From positions 372,001-436,000 of the forward strand of contig JAGMWG010000016.1 of the NCBI GenBank assembly GCA_020744225.1: 64,000 bases of DNA, written 5' to 3'. Source of the stretch: Paraphoma chrysanthemicola. Its lineage: Eukaryota; Ascomycota; Dothideomycetes; Pleosporales; Phaeosphaeriaceae. The position numbers were made by a program, and so were the translations under genes. The notes under the pieces were generated by a model that was not told the origin of the DNA, searched no databases, and saw nothing but the letters and a program-made list of their open reading frames with translations. This document shows positions 34,131 to 45,486 of this stretch, in pieces (the first letter of the stretch is position 1; every line of letters starts with the position of its first letter).

Positions 34131-37100
34131 CTAATGCAACTACGCTTTCTTGTTCCTACAACGTTCTTAAAGCTCTAGTTTTTACTATAATCGCCTATAC
34201 TAACTCTTTTTATAGTATTGTAGTTACTCTGCGCCTATTAAACCTACAATACCTAGCACTAGCTACTGCTTACAGCCTACTATTCTGCAGTCTATTCTTA
34301 ATAGAATTATTATTAGTAAGAGTAATAGAGCTATCTATAGAGCTACTAGAGTTAGTTGTACTACTCTATTAAAGCTAAGAATAAGCTTAGAGTACTAGAG
34401 CGTGCCTTACCTGCTGCGCTGTATTTAACTTAGATAGCTGCCTATACTGTAGTAGGCAGAGCGTAAAGAACTTTAAGCTTATCTTAAGAGCTACTTAGGC
34501 GCTTATATAAATAAGATAAGAGATTTCTTATATAATAAGTATAACGTAAGAGTTACTATTTTAAGTATATACTAGAAGCTAGAGAAGATAAGATAGTTAA
34601 GAAAAGTTACTTTAAAGCGCGCTAAAGAGCAGAGTAAGCTACTCTATTACTTTTATCTTACTTGTATAGCTAAGCTATATATAGTAGATTAAATTATTAC
34701 TCTAGATAAGAGTACTTATAATAAGTATATAGGTAACTATAAGTATAGCTAGTTACTTATTAGATAGCTAGTTAAGCTAACGTATAGCTTCTAGTAATTA
34801 GAGAAGTAGTTATTACTATTAGCTTTAATAGTAGATAGCTATATAAGCTTTATAATCTTTTAAGACTCTATTACTATAGAGATTTTAGAGAACTTTATAG
34901 AGCTCTAAGTTCTTCTGCACTATAGTTTTTACTTAAGTTAAGCTTTAGTAATTATACTAGATAATACTACTATCTATTAATTAGAATAAGTAAGAGAGCT
35001 CTATAAAAGAGCTAGTGTTATCTTTAAGTATTTATCTTCTTACTTACTTAATTATAACTTAATTAAGAAGAGCTTTAAGTAGTTAAAAAGCTAAGTTAAA
35101 AGAAACTATAAAGTAGTATATATCTTTAATAACTTTAAAGTCTTTCTTAAGTATATAGTATAGCGCGTATATTATAATATAAACTATAGAGACTAGTTTT
35201 AAAAGTGTAGCTACTTAGCGTAGTACTATACTTTTACTTTAACACTATAGTACTATATATATATATTATATAATTTAACTTACTACTACTTAGTCTATAG
35301 AGATTTAGAGAGATCTATAGGTTAGTGTATAGAATACTTATATAATATAGTCTAGGTAGTTATCTTAAGGTCTTCTAATCTTAAGAGATATACTTATATA
35401 GCTTTTTACCTAAGTTTAAGACTATAAGAGTATATATATAAAGTATATATAAGTATTATATATATCTTTTTACTTTATTATAGAAGTAGATATAATAGAG
35501 TAAATAATACGTATATAAAAGTAATAGAGACTTTAACTTATTATACTACCTATAATTATAATTTTTTAATTCTAAAAAAGAAAGAGCTACTTTTATATAT
35601 ATACTTCTATTATTTTATATTTTATAGTAATAATTATATAACGTAGTTATATTATATATATACCTATCTAAATAAGAGCTTTAATATTACTTATTTTGCG
35701 CTAGAGAAAAAACTTAATACTATACTCTGTATAGACTACTAAGTATTATTTATCTAATCTTATTACTACGCTACTAAAGCGTTTAACTACTAAAGAATAT
35801 TAGATTTTCTTATCTTATAGCTTAGTACGCTCTACTTATTATAGGCTTCTTTTTAATAGTTTATAGTAGCTTTTTCTTTATCTTTTAGCTAAGTTTTATA
35901 AGTTAAGAAGTTAGCTAGGTACTAGCTTAAAATACTTAACCTATAGTATTATTAGCTTATTAGATTTATTTATAAGATTATTTAAATCTATTACTCTACT
36001 TATAATAGCTTTATCTTAGATATTTTAGATAGCTTTTTTATATTATAGTTACTCTATTTTATACTAGTTAAAAAACTTAAGTATATACTTATTTAGCTCT
36101 TTTAGATACTTTTATTTAAAAGATACTTACGCTAAGAAAGCTATAGTAGCTAGTAGAGTATATTTATTAGTATTTACTTACTAAGTTATATCTTATAGTA
36201 GCTACTAATTTATCTATATAATCTAGCTAGTAATAAGTACTATTACTAGCGTTTTTAAGTTATTACTACTATCTCTAATTAGCTGTAACTTTTAAGCTTT
36301 TCTATATAGCTACTAGTTCTTTACTCTTAATATTATTAGCTATATATTATTAGATAGCTTATTATAGATAGCTAACTTTACTATAATAGCTTTTATCTAT
36401 AATACTATAATATTTCTATTAATAGAATAGTAATTCTTAAAGTGTACTAGCTACCTTACTATTAGTAGTAGCTAGTAGTAATAAGAATAATTTTTATATA
36501 AAGTATCTATATAACGCTAGTAATCTCTTATAGTAATAGTATAGCTACTACTTACTTATTCTACTACTATAACGCTAGTAATTCTATTTTCTTAGATAAT
36601 TATTACTATCTATTAGCGCGCTCTATTAATAATAGCTTACTATAATTACTATTACTCTAGTAGTAAAACTTTAGCTAGAGTAAGATTAAAGTTAATATTT
36701 ACTTACTTATTAGTAGTAATATTAATTACTATTATAGAGCGCAAAAAGCACTACTAATTATTATTAACTTTACGTTATAATTACTTTATTAATTACTTAT
36801 ATTTAGTCTACTTACCTAGATATATAATAGCGTAGAAAGATAAGACTTTTATAACCTACAGCTTCTAGCTAGTAATAACCTTATCTACTTACTACTAGAA
36901 GTAGTTAAATTATAGTAAAAAGAGCTGTATATTATACTTACTATTAGCAGCTTTAGGTATAAGATACTTCTTTATATTAATACTAAGAGTAGCTCTCTAT
37001 CTTATGCGTAAAATAGGCTACTTCTACTCTTCTTTCTCTTCTATAGTCTACTAAAGGTAGTCTACTAACTTAAAGTTATTCTTCTCTAGTAGTAGATTAC

Positions 37101-37500
37101 TATCTCTATTAGTTATATTCTTATTCTCTCTATCTGCTTTATTACTAAGATTGTAAGCTTACGCAGTAGTAGCTGTTTAGGTAGTAAGTAACTCTAGCTT
37201 AAATAATAGACTTTAGCGACGCGTAGGTGCAGTAGCTAGAGGCGACAGCAAAGCAGCTTAATAGACAGGCTTAGGCGTACTTTAGGTAAGATCTTATCTA
37301 CGCTAGCGCTTTTAGGATACTAGATTTACACCTTAATTAAATAGCTGCTTACGCTTACGCTAGCGTTTTGCGGGCATTATAGTAGCTTAAAATTTAGGTA
37401 TACAATAAGCTTAATACTACAAAAAATTAATATATAAGTAACTTAGTGTATACGAGAAGCTTTATAGGCTTGTAGAGGTAGGGTATAGCGGCATGCACAG

Positions 37501-37586
37501 AGCTGCTAACAAATTACTATAAGCTTTAATGTTCTTAAGCACTACGCTAACCAAAAACAGGGTGGCAGTTGGTATTTCGAAACTCA
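37501..37586 (-). repeat. Right terminal inverted repeat
   Basis: Reverse complement of the left repeat, ending ..CGAAACTCA at 37586. It retains more C/G than the left copy (for example GGCAGTTGG against GGTAGTTGG), as expected if the left copy suffered more RIP. Confidence 0.85.
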
Positions 37587-38340
37587 CCCATATGCAATGA
37601 TCACTGCGCGCATTCCGTTAGTTGCCGCGCACCGTGAAGACGGAATACATGTTACACTCACTGGTGGCAGCTAGTGATGGTGGGATCGGCCCGTTACAGG
37701 GCCGTACCGCACCACTTGCTGCTTTGAAAGAACGGCTGTGCTGCCGATGGAATGGCTCCAAGAAGAATGGGCTGTCGTGTTGTGCGGTCGGTTCAATGCT
37801 GCTGCGACGGTTCGCCGGGTCGGCAGCGCCGCCGGCCTGGCGCCGATAACCGCGCAGTTGCGGGCTCCCAATGGAGTCGGGGTACGAAACAACGACAGCG
37901 CGTCTCGCCGGAAAAGGTGCTTCGCAGGAAAGGTGGAATAGGGAAAGAGTTCGGTCGAAGAAAGAGCAGACAAGGCTCATTAATGACGGTATCCTGCCCA
38001 GCTTGAGGCGACGCGAAGTTTTGGCGGCCTCGCATCTCATCCAATCATGATTTAGCTGTGGCGGTGCAACTGAGGCTATGCGCTCCAGGGATGGGACGTA
38101 GCAAAGCCCTCCGCTGGCCATGTAGACTTCAACAGCTGTAAGAAAGAGAAGGATAAGCTTTAATTTGCACTGGCCGGGTTGTAGCTCGTGAAGCACATTG
38201 GTATTTGATTCAAGAACATACGAAGCCCCATTACACTATGGTGAAGACGCAATGTAACGGCTTGGTGAGTTTCGAGCTCCCAGGTCGTACATCCCATATC
38301 TTCAAAAATTTCCGACGCTAAGAACGGAATTTTCGAAGCA
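37587..38340. other. Intergenic between transposon and cupredoxin gene
   Basis: About 0.75 kb of normal composition. A 192-codon minus-strand frame (37618-38196) starts inside the 3' flank of the next gene and shows no family features; not called. Confidence 0.4.
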
Positions 38341-39235
38341 TTAGTGCATGCCTCCTTCACTCTGCTCAGTAGCGGCTGGTGTCTCTGCGGGCGGCGAGGC
38401 TTCGGCTGGAAGGGCTTCTGCGGCGGGTGGTGTTTCTGTAGGTGGTGCTTCAGCGGGAGGGGCTTCTGCAGGTGGTGCTTCTGCGGGTGGTACTTCTGCG
38501 GGTGGTGCTTCCGCTGGAGGTGCTTCTGCTGGAGGTGATTCCGTTGGCGGTGGTGGTGGAGGAGCCGCGGCCGCATCTTCCGGAGGCGCAGGTGTAAATC
38601 TGCACACTGGATATCAGTACAGTACATGCGCAAAGAGGAAGAGTATGCATACGCAGCAGTATCCAAAGCAATGGTTCCTGGTGTGCCTCCTATGACATCT
38701 GTACCATCCGTACTACTCTCTGTTCCTTGGCTTTTCTTCGCATAATCCGCAACTTGCTGTGCGTTCACGGCATTGACTACCATAACCTGACCAAGTTGGC
38801 AATGTGGGCCGGTCGCGCAGTACAGAAACATTGGCTCGGTACTTGTGACTGGCATGTTAAAGGTACCGACCTCCGTTTGGCCATCTTGAAAAGGGATATG
38901 GCCACTGTGAACGCCATTTTCCATGGGTGTGCATGCCGTATCGGCGGTGGATTGTGTCACTGTGTGATTACCATTGGAGAACTGGAACTGCAGGACGTCG
39001 CCGACTGCCGCGACGACAGAGTTGGGAACGAAAGTGTCCTGAGGGCCTCCAACGATGACGGGGATGATTTGATTTTGGCGACGAAGCGGGCGCGCTAGTA
39101 TTGTTAGTCGTGATGCAAATGGACGCAGGCGGCAGGTATACCATTAAATGTCGGAAGTCGAGGTGGTGTGACCGGAGGCTGAGGAAGCGCAAAAGCTATA
39201 GCGCTGATTGCGCAGCATAAAATGGCTGTTTTCAT
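38341..39235 (-). CDS. Secreted cupredoxin-domain protein with PPAEA repeat tail
   Basis: Exons 39235-39142, 39094-38653 and 38599-38341 (introns 47 and 53 bp) give 264 residues with matching phases. It starts with a signal peptide (MKTAILCCAISAIAFA). Residues about 45-145 form a plastocyanin-like fold: VIVGGPQDTFVPNSV, GDVLQFQFSNGNHTV, CATGPHCQLGQ. The His in GNHTVTQS and the Cys/His near the end of the domain are the usual copper-site positions, so copper binding is possible. The third exon codes a Pro/Ala/Glu tail made of PPAEA units, encoded by a 15-bp tandem repeat. No GPI-anchor hydrophobic tail is seen. The family is common among secreted proteins of plant-associated and other fungi. 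Confidence 0.88.
38410..38560. repeat. 15-bp coding minisatellite (PPAEA units)
   Basis: Tandem imperfect copies of a 15-bp unit (GCTTCTGCGGGTGGT on the plus strand) coding Pro-Pro-Ala-Glu-Ala/Val/Thr on the minus strand. Copy number should vary easily between strains. Confidence 0.8.
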
Positions 39236-40790
39236 TATGCCAGTTAACTCGTATAGGCGAGGTAGGGGTATTCGAAACCGAGACAAACACAGAAGAGTAA
39301 TACCGCACAGCGATATGATAATGTGAAAGAATCGAAGATTATGTAAAGACCGTTCTACGGTTAGGAAGGAAAGGAGTGACAAAGACGAAGTAGGACTGGA
39401 GAGTAATTTGTAAAGCACTTAAATGCGGCTACAAGCGCAGCCATATACGCGGCCTCGCATACCACGGCAATTACCTGGCAATGCCCAAGACCTACCTTAG
39501 CCTTGTGGAAGATTATTCACACGCTCTTCGTCATCATGATATTCGTAATCCATCATGCTCAAACCACGACAAGTCCTGAGGTTTCCCTGCCTCGACGAAT
39601 CACGCAGTCCGACAATGTCCTGGGTGGGGTACGTGGCCGTTAGACGACTACTGCCAAGCTATCATGCCCGTTTCGTATATCATAAGATAGTAAAAGACAT
39701 GTTTGACAGCCATGGGCGCTGCCTAGTGTGCAGTTTGAGGATATGTGGGGCGGCTAAGTGCCGAGTTGTGTCATCGACGTTTGGAAACCTGAACTGCCTG
39801 ACTAGACAGCGGAACTGCTCCTTCGGCTCGGTTTTGCTGCCGATTTTCCGATTGTCGCTCTTAGATAGACATGTGCTTCTGTGAGTGTGGTGTTGTCTAC
39901 CTGCCTACCTAGGTTGCTCAGGTTGGCAATGCCAATGCAAGAGCTGGCCTCGAAAGTGTGACACTTGTTACGACGCAATCCATGTCGAAGAAGATGATGC
40001 GGTCCGTTTGTCAATAGCATATGCGTTGATGCCCAGGATAATGATGGCTGTGCAAAATCCGGTGCGGTTTTCGTCCAGACAGGAGACATGGTAGCAGCCA
40101 GAGAGGGGAAGGAGTTGTCACTAACGCCAAGCCGCTAAAATGTCAGGGCCACAAAGCTTCGTGTGTATGCACAACCTCCTCTCATGAAATCTTTTAGCAT
40201 TTACCCTTTGTCAGCCGCTCTTGCTTAACTATCACAAATAACTAATCTTGCTTGCACCATCAGATTATCCCTTGCAATATTTATTTGAGCGATGAAGTCA
40301 TCCATCAACATCTCTTCGATGCTCCATACCTAGGTGATTACTTGCTCATAAAGGTCCTCGCTTAGGGAGTGGAAGCGAGGTAGTGAGTGGTAGGAGTCGT
40401 CAGAGCTGCAAGTTTCAGTTGGTTTCCAGATGAGAATTGATTGGAATCCCATGGCTCTTTATTGAGCTTCTCTAAGGACGCACGCGAGGTATCATAGAGC
40501 TTCATTTGGTTCGATAAATTCAAATCTGATTGCTCTAGTCACACCGTATGCTCTAGAACGATTGCATTGTACACAGCGGCTGATGTTGCTCCAGAGGTTC
40601 ACCTGCAACGAGATGGTGGAGGCAAATTGTGACTCTAGACTTCGCAGGGCAGCTTTCGTCGCTCACCTTCCAATTCAGATTTTTTGACATTACAATATTC
40701 ACTGCACTTCAAAAAGTCTCTTCTCTTGCCTTCGGATGATATCGTCGCACCTTCCCGAACCACACCGCCTGCAAGACGCCCGCCCGTGCC
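39236..40790. other. Intergenic, cupredoxin gene upstream region
   Basis: About 1.55 kb between divergent genes. Frames at 39555-39884 (plus) and 39802-40089 (minus) have no recognisable content. Confidence 0.4.
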
Positions 40791-41686
40791 ATGAGCCAGC
40801 CGGGAATGGAATACTCAAACCGTCTTAGGGACGATGCATCCGAAGAGAACAGGCTCGAAGAACTCTTCAACGAGGCTCTCGGGGCAGGTCTCGACGTCAG
40901 CCGCTTGACCGAACGTTGGCAGCTTGTGCACATCCTGGTCGAGCAGCAGAGGTGCGATGTTGAGGGCACTGTCAAATATGTCCCAGACCCTGACCGCTTC
41001 ACCATTTTCGCTCTTCCCGGTGAGGTTCGCAATGCGATATACGGTTACATTTTGGTGCGCGCATACCTCTCGTGACTCGCCGCACGCACAATCCGTTAGA
41101 GCTCGGCTGGAGTCTGGAACTACGCGCTTGGTTCGGAGGGAAAAAATACAAAAAGATCAAGAGACCTTCCCAAGTTCGTGTGGCATCTGAGAAACATGTC
41201 CTGGGTGAATCGCGCTCTTTGCTTCAAAGCACGCAGTTTTTGTTCTCTGCAAACACGTTCGCGATCGATGGCGCTGATGGCGCTCGTTGACGTGCAGTTC
41301 CTTTCTCATACTAAGTGTGACGGATGCGCAAGTATCAAGCTCTATCACTGAGACCGGACGGTACATTCTGGTTGTACGACATGACATTCTGCTCACGAGA
41401 ATATCCTGGCAGAAGTAATGGGAAACTGCACATTCGCATGCGCCTCCTACATGTGCTAGTCAATGATGAATACGTGCTTATGCACGAGTATGTGGAGGAC
41501 AGAGGAAGCCAATTATTGACCAAGGTCACCCAGTCAACGCTTGAGGATGCCTTACCATGTTTACACTATTCCCAGTACCCCGAAGATTGGACATTACTTG
41601 CGCAGTCCACGTCGATTTCCTTCGCGACAGCCACGCGAAAAGCTCAACGGAGTCAAGTTGAAGGTAATAGAGATGGTTACGGGTAA
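40791..41686 (+). pseudogene. F-box/2EXR-like paralogue, probably broken
   Basis: Starts with a proper ATG (MSQPGMEYSN). GLDVSRLTERWQLVHILVE and LPGEVRNAIYGYILV match the second copy at 42249-43178 closely. The frame then stops at 41075, but the family-like continuation resumes one base out of phase (PLELGWSLELRAWFGG, then SRSLLQSTQFLFSANTFAI), stops again, and a third frame follows from 41324 (RPDGTFWLYDMTF to EDWTLL). An intron with a weak GTGCGC donor could be imagined at the first break, but it would not restore the ordered frame. Such proteins carry an F-box-like LPxEIRNxIY motif and may act as adaptors; this copy is most likely a decaying duplicate. Confidence 0.5.
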
Positions 41687-42248
41687 CGGTCGAGAAGATT
41701 GTTGCATCGGGAGGGCAGCTTTGTGAAACTGAAGGTGGTCGTGGCAGACGGAGCGGCCGTGTTAACACCACTTTCGGGATGATTTGGAGGTCAACTAGGA
41801 AGCTGAAGGAGAACAAGTTTGGACCTTAGAGAGCCGCATGTGCTGTGAGCGGCTTCTAACTTGTCTCACAGAGATATCAATTAACACCGATTGCACATAG
41901 GTATTCTAACTCGCTTCATGGCCACCAGCACCCGCCGCCTTGCGGACCGATGCGATGTTTCCTCAATGTATCTCTTAAAAGCATGTTACACACGGAGAAT
42001 GGCAACTGTAGCAAATGTTTGTATGACTCGAGTCTAGATCTCACAAGGTGATCCTGTCACTGGCTCGAGGACTTGCCGTTTGGCTCTCTCACGCCCTATT
42101 CTTGCCTTCGCTGATGAACACTCTTGTCAATAGGTATCTGAGTCTCAGCCCAATTTAACATCACCAAACCTTCTCACCTCTCAACCCATTCTTTCTCAAC
42201 TAGCAGCACAACCCCAGTATATCATCAATCACTATCTGCAACCCACAA
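41687..42248. other. Intergenic between tandem paralogues
   Basis: 562 bp; holds the presumed promoter of the second copy, with CT-rich sequence just before its start. No gene seen. Confidence 0.4.
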
Positions 42249-43178
42249 TTGGGAGTCTCAGCCCGCCTCAAAGACTGGCAATTGCAGCAACGCACTTACG
42301 CTCAGGTACGCCAGCTGTCTCGAGACAGGGGACTCGACGTCAGCCGATTGACCGAAAAATGGGAAATTATTCACACACTTGTCGAACACCACTTGCATGA
42401 CGTGGAGGAGCCTGCGACACACTTCACCAATACCCGTCGTCGAACTATACTCGATCTTCCGGGCGAGATCCGCAATCAGATCTACAGTTACATACTCGTA
42501 GAGGCTGAGCCACTGATTGCGTGCTACGGAGTCGACTTCCATTCACTATATGGCGTCTCTCCGATCCAGCACCTTTGGATATTCTCCACAGCTCAACAGC
42601 TGAAAACCACGTACGATGTTGTCGAACGTCTTCGAAACGTATCCCGGACAAACCGCCAGCTACATAGGGAGTGTCTCAGTTACTTCTATGCCCACAATGA
42701 GTTCCGCGTGCAGAGCCTCAGAAGCGACAGCTTCGCCAGCTTCCTCAATGACATTGGCTCTCATGGCCGCGCGCACATTGGGCGTGTTCGCTTTGATACA
42801 CCTTATAGGACAAGATACGGAGAGACCATGCTCGCTTGCACAAACCTGCAAGAGCTCCAGGTCGTCATGCCTCTGGGCTACATCCTAAGTGGGGCTTCTT
42901 GCAGCCTTGTCCGTCGCTATCTTGATGGACTGTACGAGGAACTACCTGAAGGTGGCAAGACAATAAAGCTGGCAAGTCGGATGGATGTTTTTGCTTCTCT
43001 GCCATCACTTTGCACATTCGATTTGGTCTGCATTTTCCCCCCTGAACCCGAATTTTCTGATTTCCAGCAGTACGTCAGACTTGAAGCTGCTCAACGAAGG
43101 GCGTGCGCTGCAATCTTAGCGCAGCTGGAAAGACAAATGGCGAGCAAGCATGCGCATGTTACGGTCTGGCCTTTGTAA
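42249..43178 (+). CDS. F-box/2EXR-like protein, second tandem copy
   Basis: Uninterrupted frame of 309 codons. Residues about 25-85 share GLDVSRLTEKWEIIHTLVE and LDLPGEIRNQIYSYILV with the upstream copy; the LPGEIRNxIY motif is the hallmark of fungal F-box-like/2EXR proteins. A second family motif, VSRTNRQLHRECLSYFYAHN, lies near residue 135. No signal peptide or membrane span; location probably cytoplasmic or nuclear. The frame has no ATG at its head: it opens with TTG inside ACAATTGGGAG, where removal of one T would give ATG in frame. The true start may be lost, non-AUG, or in an upstream exon that I cannot identify. Confidence 0.6.
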   Translation: MGVSARLKDWQLQQRTYAQVRQLSRDRGLDVSRLTEKWEIIHTLVEHHLHDVEEPATHFTNTRRRTILDLPGEIRNQIYSYILVEAEPLIACYGVDFHSLYGVSPIQHLWIFSTAQQLKTTYDVVERLRNVSRTNRQLHRECLSYFYAHNEFRVQSLRSDSFASFLNDIGSHGRAHIGRVRFDTPYRTRYGETMLACTNLQELQVVMPLGYILSGASCSLVRRYLDGLYEELPEGGKTIKLASRMDVFASLPSLCTFDLVCIFPPEPEFSDFQQYVRLEAAQRRACAAILAQLERQMASKHAHVTVWPL

Positions 43179-44160
43179 ATATGGGGGCCAAGAGAATAGA
43201 AGATAGGGGAACTCGACGTCGACCTGAGGATAGTAGGCTGCAAGGCATCAAGACATGATTGAAACACACCACGTCAGCCACATCCACCCTACCACTCATA
43301 AGCAGAAGGTAGCATCAGGAAATGCTTCAATTGGGATCCAGAGGAGGATCGCTTGTACGTACAGCATAATCAGCGGCTTTTGATCTTGCACCAAAAGTTT
43401 TATTATCTCTTGTAGATAATCGATTGTCATTCCAGCCAATATCTACTCGAAATCACCGCAAAGCCGCGTGGCAATAAGCTAATTAGTCCCACGATGCCGC
43501 TATTATATCGAACGAAATATACAATCCTCTCTGAATCGAGTCTTACTTGTTAACACGATAAACTATTCGTACCCCAAGCTCCGCACAAATGACTCGAGAC
43601 ACTAGAACATACACAGTAAGTTCTCACAACACCCCAATACTTCCCAACCCCCCTTCCGCTGCATCCGATGCCGCCGCATCCCGCACAATTCCCATCCTCC
43701 CCCAAAACCGCCCATCACCACCCTTTCCCTTCAATTCGTCGATCACCCCATCCCATCTCCACCACCTCCAGCCCAAAACTGATCGTCGCGCCAGCAAAAC
43801 ACGCCGAGCGGCTTGGCCCGTTGGCGACAGATAACGTTCTCACGCGGTACTTCCCATATAGGAATCGGACCGTGCACGTAAGCAATGGGATAGAACGAGT
43901 GTATGATCGACGGATCGACGGATCGGCGTAGGGAGAAAAAGAGAAGATGGGTGCGAAAAGGGATATGTTTGGGTTGGGCATGAGTGATGACATGGTTAAG
44001 ATAGTCGCGTTAGTTGATGCGGTGTACTGGATGTGGTGGTGGAATGGGTTAATGGAGGTGGGATTAGCTTGGATGTGACTGAGTTGGGAAGGGAGTGCAT
44101 ATCACATAGACGTTAACTCGATGTGTGCGTTTGATGCCCGTTGGTTGCCTGACCTTCAGA
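43179..44160. other. Intergenic with a doubtful small frame
   Basis: About 1 kb. A plus-strand frame (43668-43931) ends NVLTRYFPYRNRTVHVSNG.. and looks protein-like near its end, but it has no clear start or family; a nearby ATG at 43589 is followed by a GTAAGT donor. I cannot build a gene from these. Confidence 0.3.
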
Positions 44161-44963
44161 TCATTTGTGTTTGAAAATTGTCAAACGGTGGATATTGTTC
44201 TCTCGGCGGATGTAAAACTTCATGGTTCGTTCGTTTCCTAGACGTAGAGAGATGAGACTGCACCATTCGTCATACTGGTCTCGTGGGTAAACGCCATCGT
44301 CTTTCGTCATTTGCACAAGAGCTTTTTCCTCTACGCCTTGATCATTTGCCACGCTTTCGAGTCTAACCATTGCTGCTAGCTCTACAGTACGGAAGCAGCC
44401 GCATCGTTTCTTTTTCTTATAGCGCGCAAGTCCGCACCGTTTGCAAAGGCACTAGTAAACGTTATCCATATGGCGGTCAACAATCGCGTGCGCTTCAGCT
44501 CGTTCGTTGCAGATACCTCGGTCAATCCCACAACACCTCAAAAATACCCAATACAAGGCTTCCCAACTTACGGTCTAACCCCACGTCACTCCAGACCGTA
44601 CCTCGGGGGTTTTCCCCACGCAACCGCAAGTGCGGGTCAAGCAAGGCTCGCACAATGTGGGATATGCGCGGCGCTCGATACGGAAGCGAGGTCCAGGGAC
44701 CAGGGGCGTTTTGCGGGACAAGAAAAAGCAATGTGATAGCGCCACCAAGGCTTCGCCTCAAACATGATGCAAGATCAGATGTGACTTGCGATCATTGTGG
44801 CAGATGGTGAAGTTTCAAGTCTCGGATGATGTCGTGGTTGGTCGGGTTGCGCGCCGCGGAGAAGTGATATCGCAGAAGTCGTTGAGCCAGTAAGCATCAG
44901 CAAAGGTGGACGTTGAGGATCATCAGGGACAGGGTACATCGGTTGCATGAAATCGCAGGCCAT
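44161..44963 (-). CDS. Cys-rich uncharacterised protein, gene model unresolved
   Basis: Two convincing coding blocks lie on the minus strand. The first ends at 44602 with YPTLCEPCLTRTCGCVGKTPE followed by a GTACGG donor. The second opens after an ACTAG acceptor near 44443 with CLCKRCGLARYKKKKRCGC and runs to the stop at 44161 (DEWCSLISLRLGN.., KFYIRRENNIHRL). The spacing of CxxC and CxC pairs suggests a small zinc-binding fungal protein, as inference. A likely start is ATG at 44963 (MACDFMQPMYPVPDD), but frames between it and the CEPC block do not join cleanly and one frame has a TGA near 44757, so the gene may contain more introns or be damaged. The intervening segment 44443-44601 may hide another short exon. 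Confidence 0.45.
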
Positions 44964-45486
44964 TGTCAGAAATAAGTGTGATTTGTGCGCACGATGAAGC
45001 ATTACGCTAGGATGTTCAGCGAATGGGATTTCGAGGTCCCGAAACTGCTGTATCTGCACGCAGTGCCCAATGCAGGTGTAGTACATATGTAGTGCATATG
45101 AGAATCGGTAAGTTATGTGCAACGCCGTAGCCAAATCGGGGCTGAGTCAAAGAACCTCCACGTATGCAGGTTTGACTATACATGCTTTTGACCATGTCGT
45201 GCTCCTTGATGCAACAATGATGACAAAGGAAAAACATGTTGACGATAGAAATAGATGGAACAACCAACAAGACGCCGCTGATCATGACGAACGTTAGAGC
45301 AAGCCACAGTGTGCTGTGGTCGAGGGGTACCGAGAAGGCGCCTGGTGTTTCCATGAATCGAAGGAGAGTGGTAGTAAACGCCGGAGATATTCGGTTGGAC
45401 GTCATATCCTGTTGTACAGGAACCCCGGTGGCTCAGACAAGCCTCCGGCGACAATGAACCGCGCCGAGCATCAAAAAGATCGGATC
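44964..45486. other. Intergenic, TSC1 3' flank
   Basis: 523 bp between two minus-strand genes. Long plus-strand frames from 45316 are antisense to TSC1 and not called. Confidence 0.4.

Larger units (their letters stand above)
34047..37586. mobile_element. RIP-degraded DNA transposon with inverted terminal repeats
   Basis: A 3.54 kb block bounded by matching inverted repeats. The interior (about 34100-37480) is very A+T-rich, full of TATAG/CTAGT/TTAAT words, poor in CpA/TpG and without any usable reading frame, the footprint of repeat-induced point mutation (C to T, chiefly in CpA). The long repeats and total size fit a Mutator-like (Hop-type) element, but no transposase can be read and I see no clear target-site duplication, so the superfamily is a guess. 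Flanking DNA returns abruptly to normal composition on both sides. Confidence 0.85.

Noticed and set aside
34047..37586. Centromere-like or mitochondrial insert as explanation of the A+T-rich block
   Set aside because: Matching inverted repeats at both ends and RIP-like composition explain it better; no mitochondrial gene fragment is readable.
37618..38196. 192-codon minus-strand frame between transposon and cupredoxin gene
   Set aside because: Starts in the 3' flank of the cupredoxin gene, has no domain or splice context, and reads like random high-GC sequence.
38344..38695. Plus-strand Gly/Ala/Ser-rich frames (GGASAGG repeats)
   Set aside because: They are the antisense of the PPAEA minisatellite; the minus-strand gene with signal peptide and introns explains the region.
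43589..43931. Small two-exon gene starting at 43589
   Set aside because: A GTAAGT donor follows the ATG, but no acceptor joins it in phase to the protein-like end of the 43668-43931 frame.
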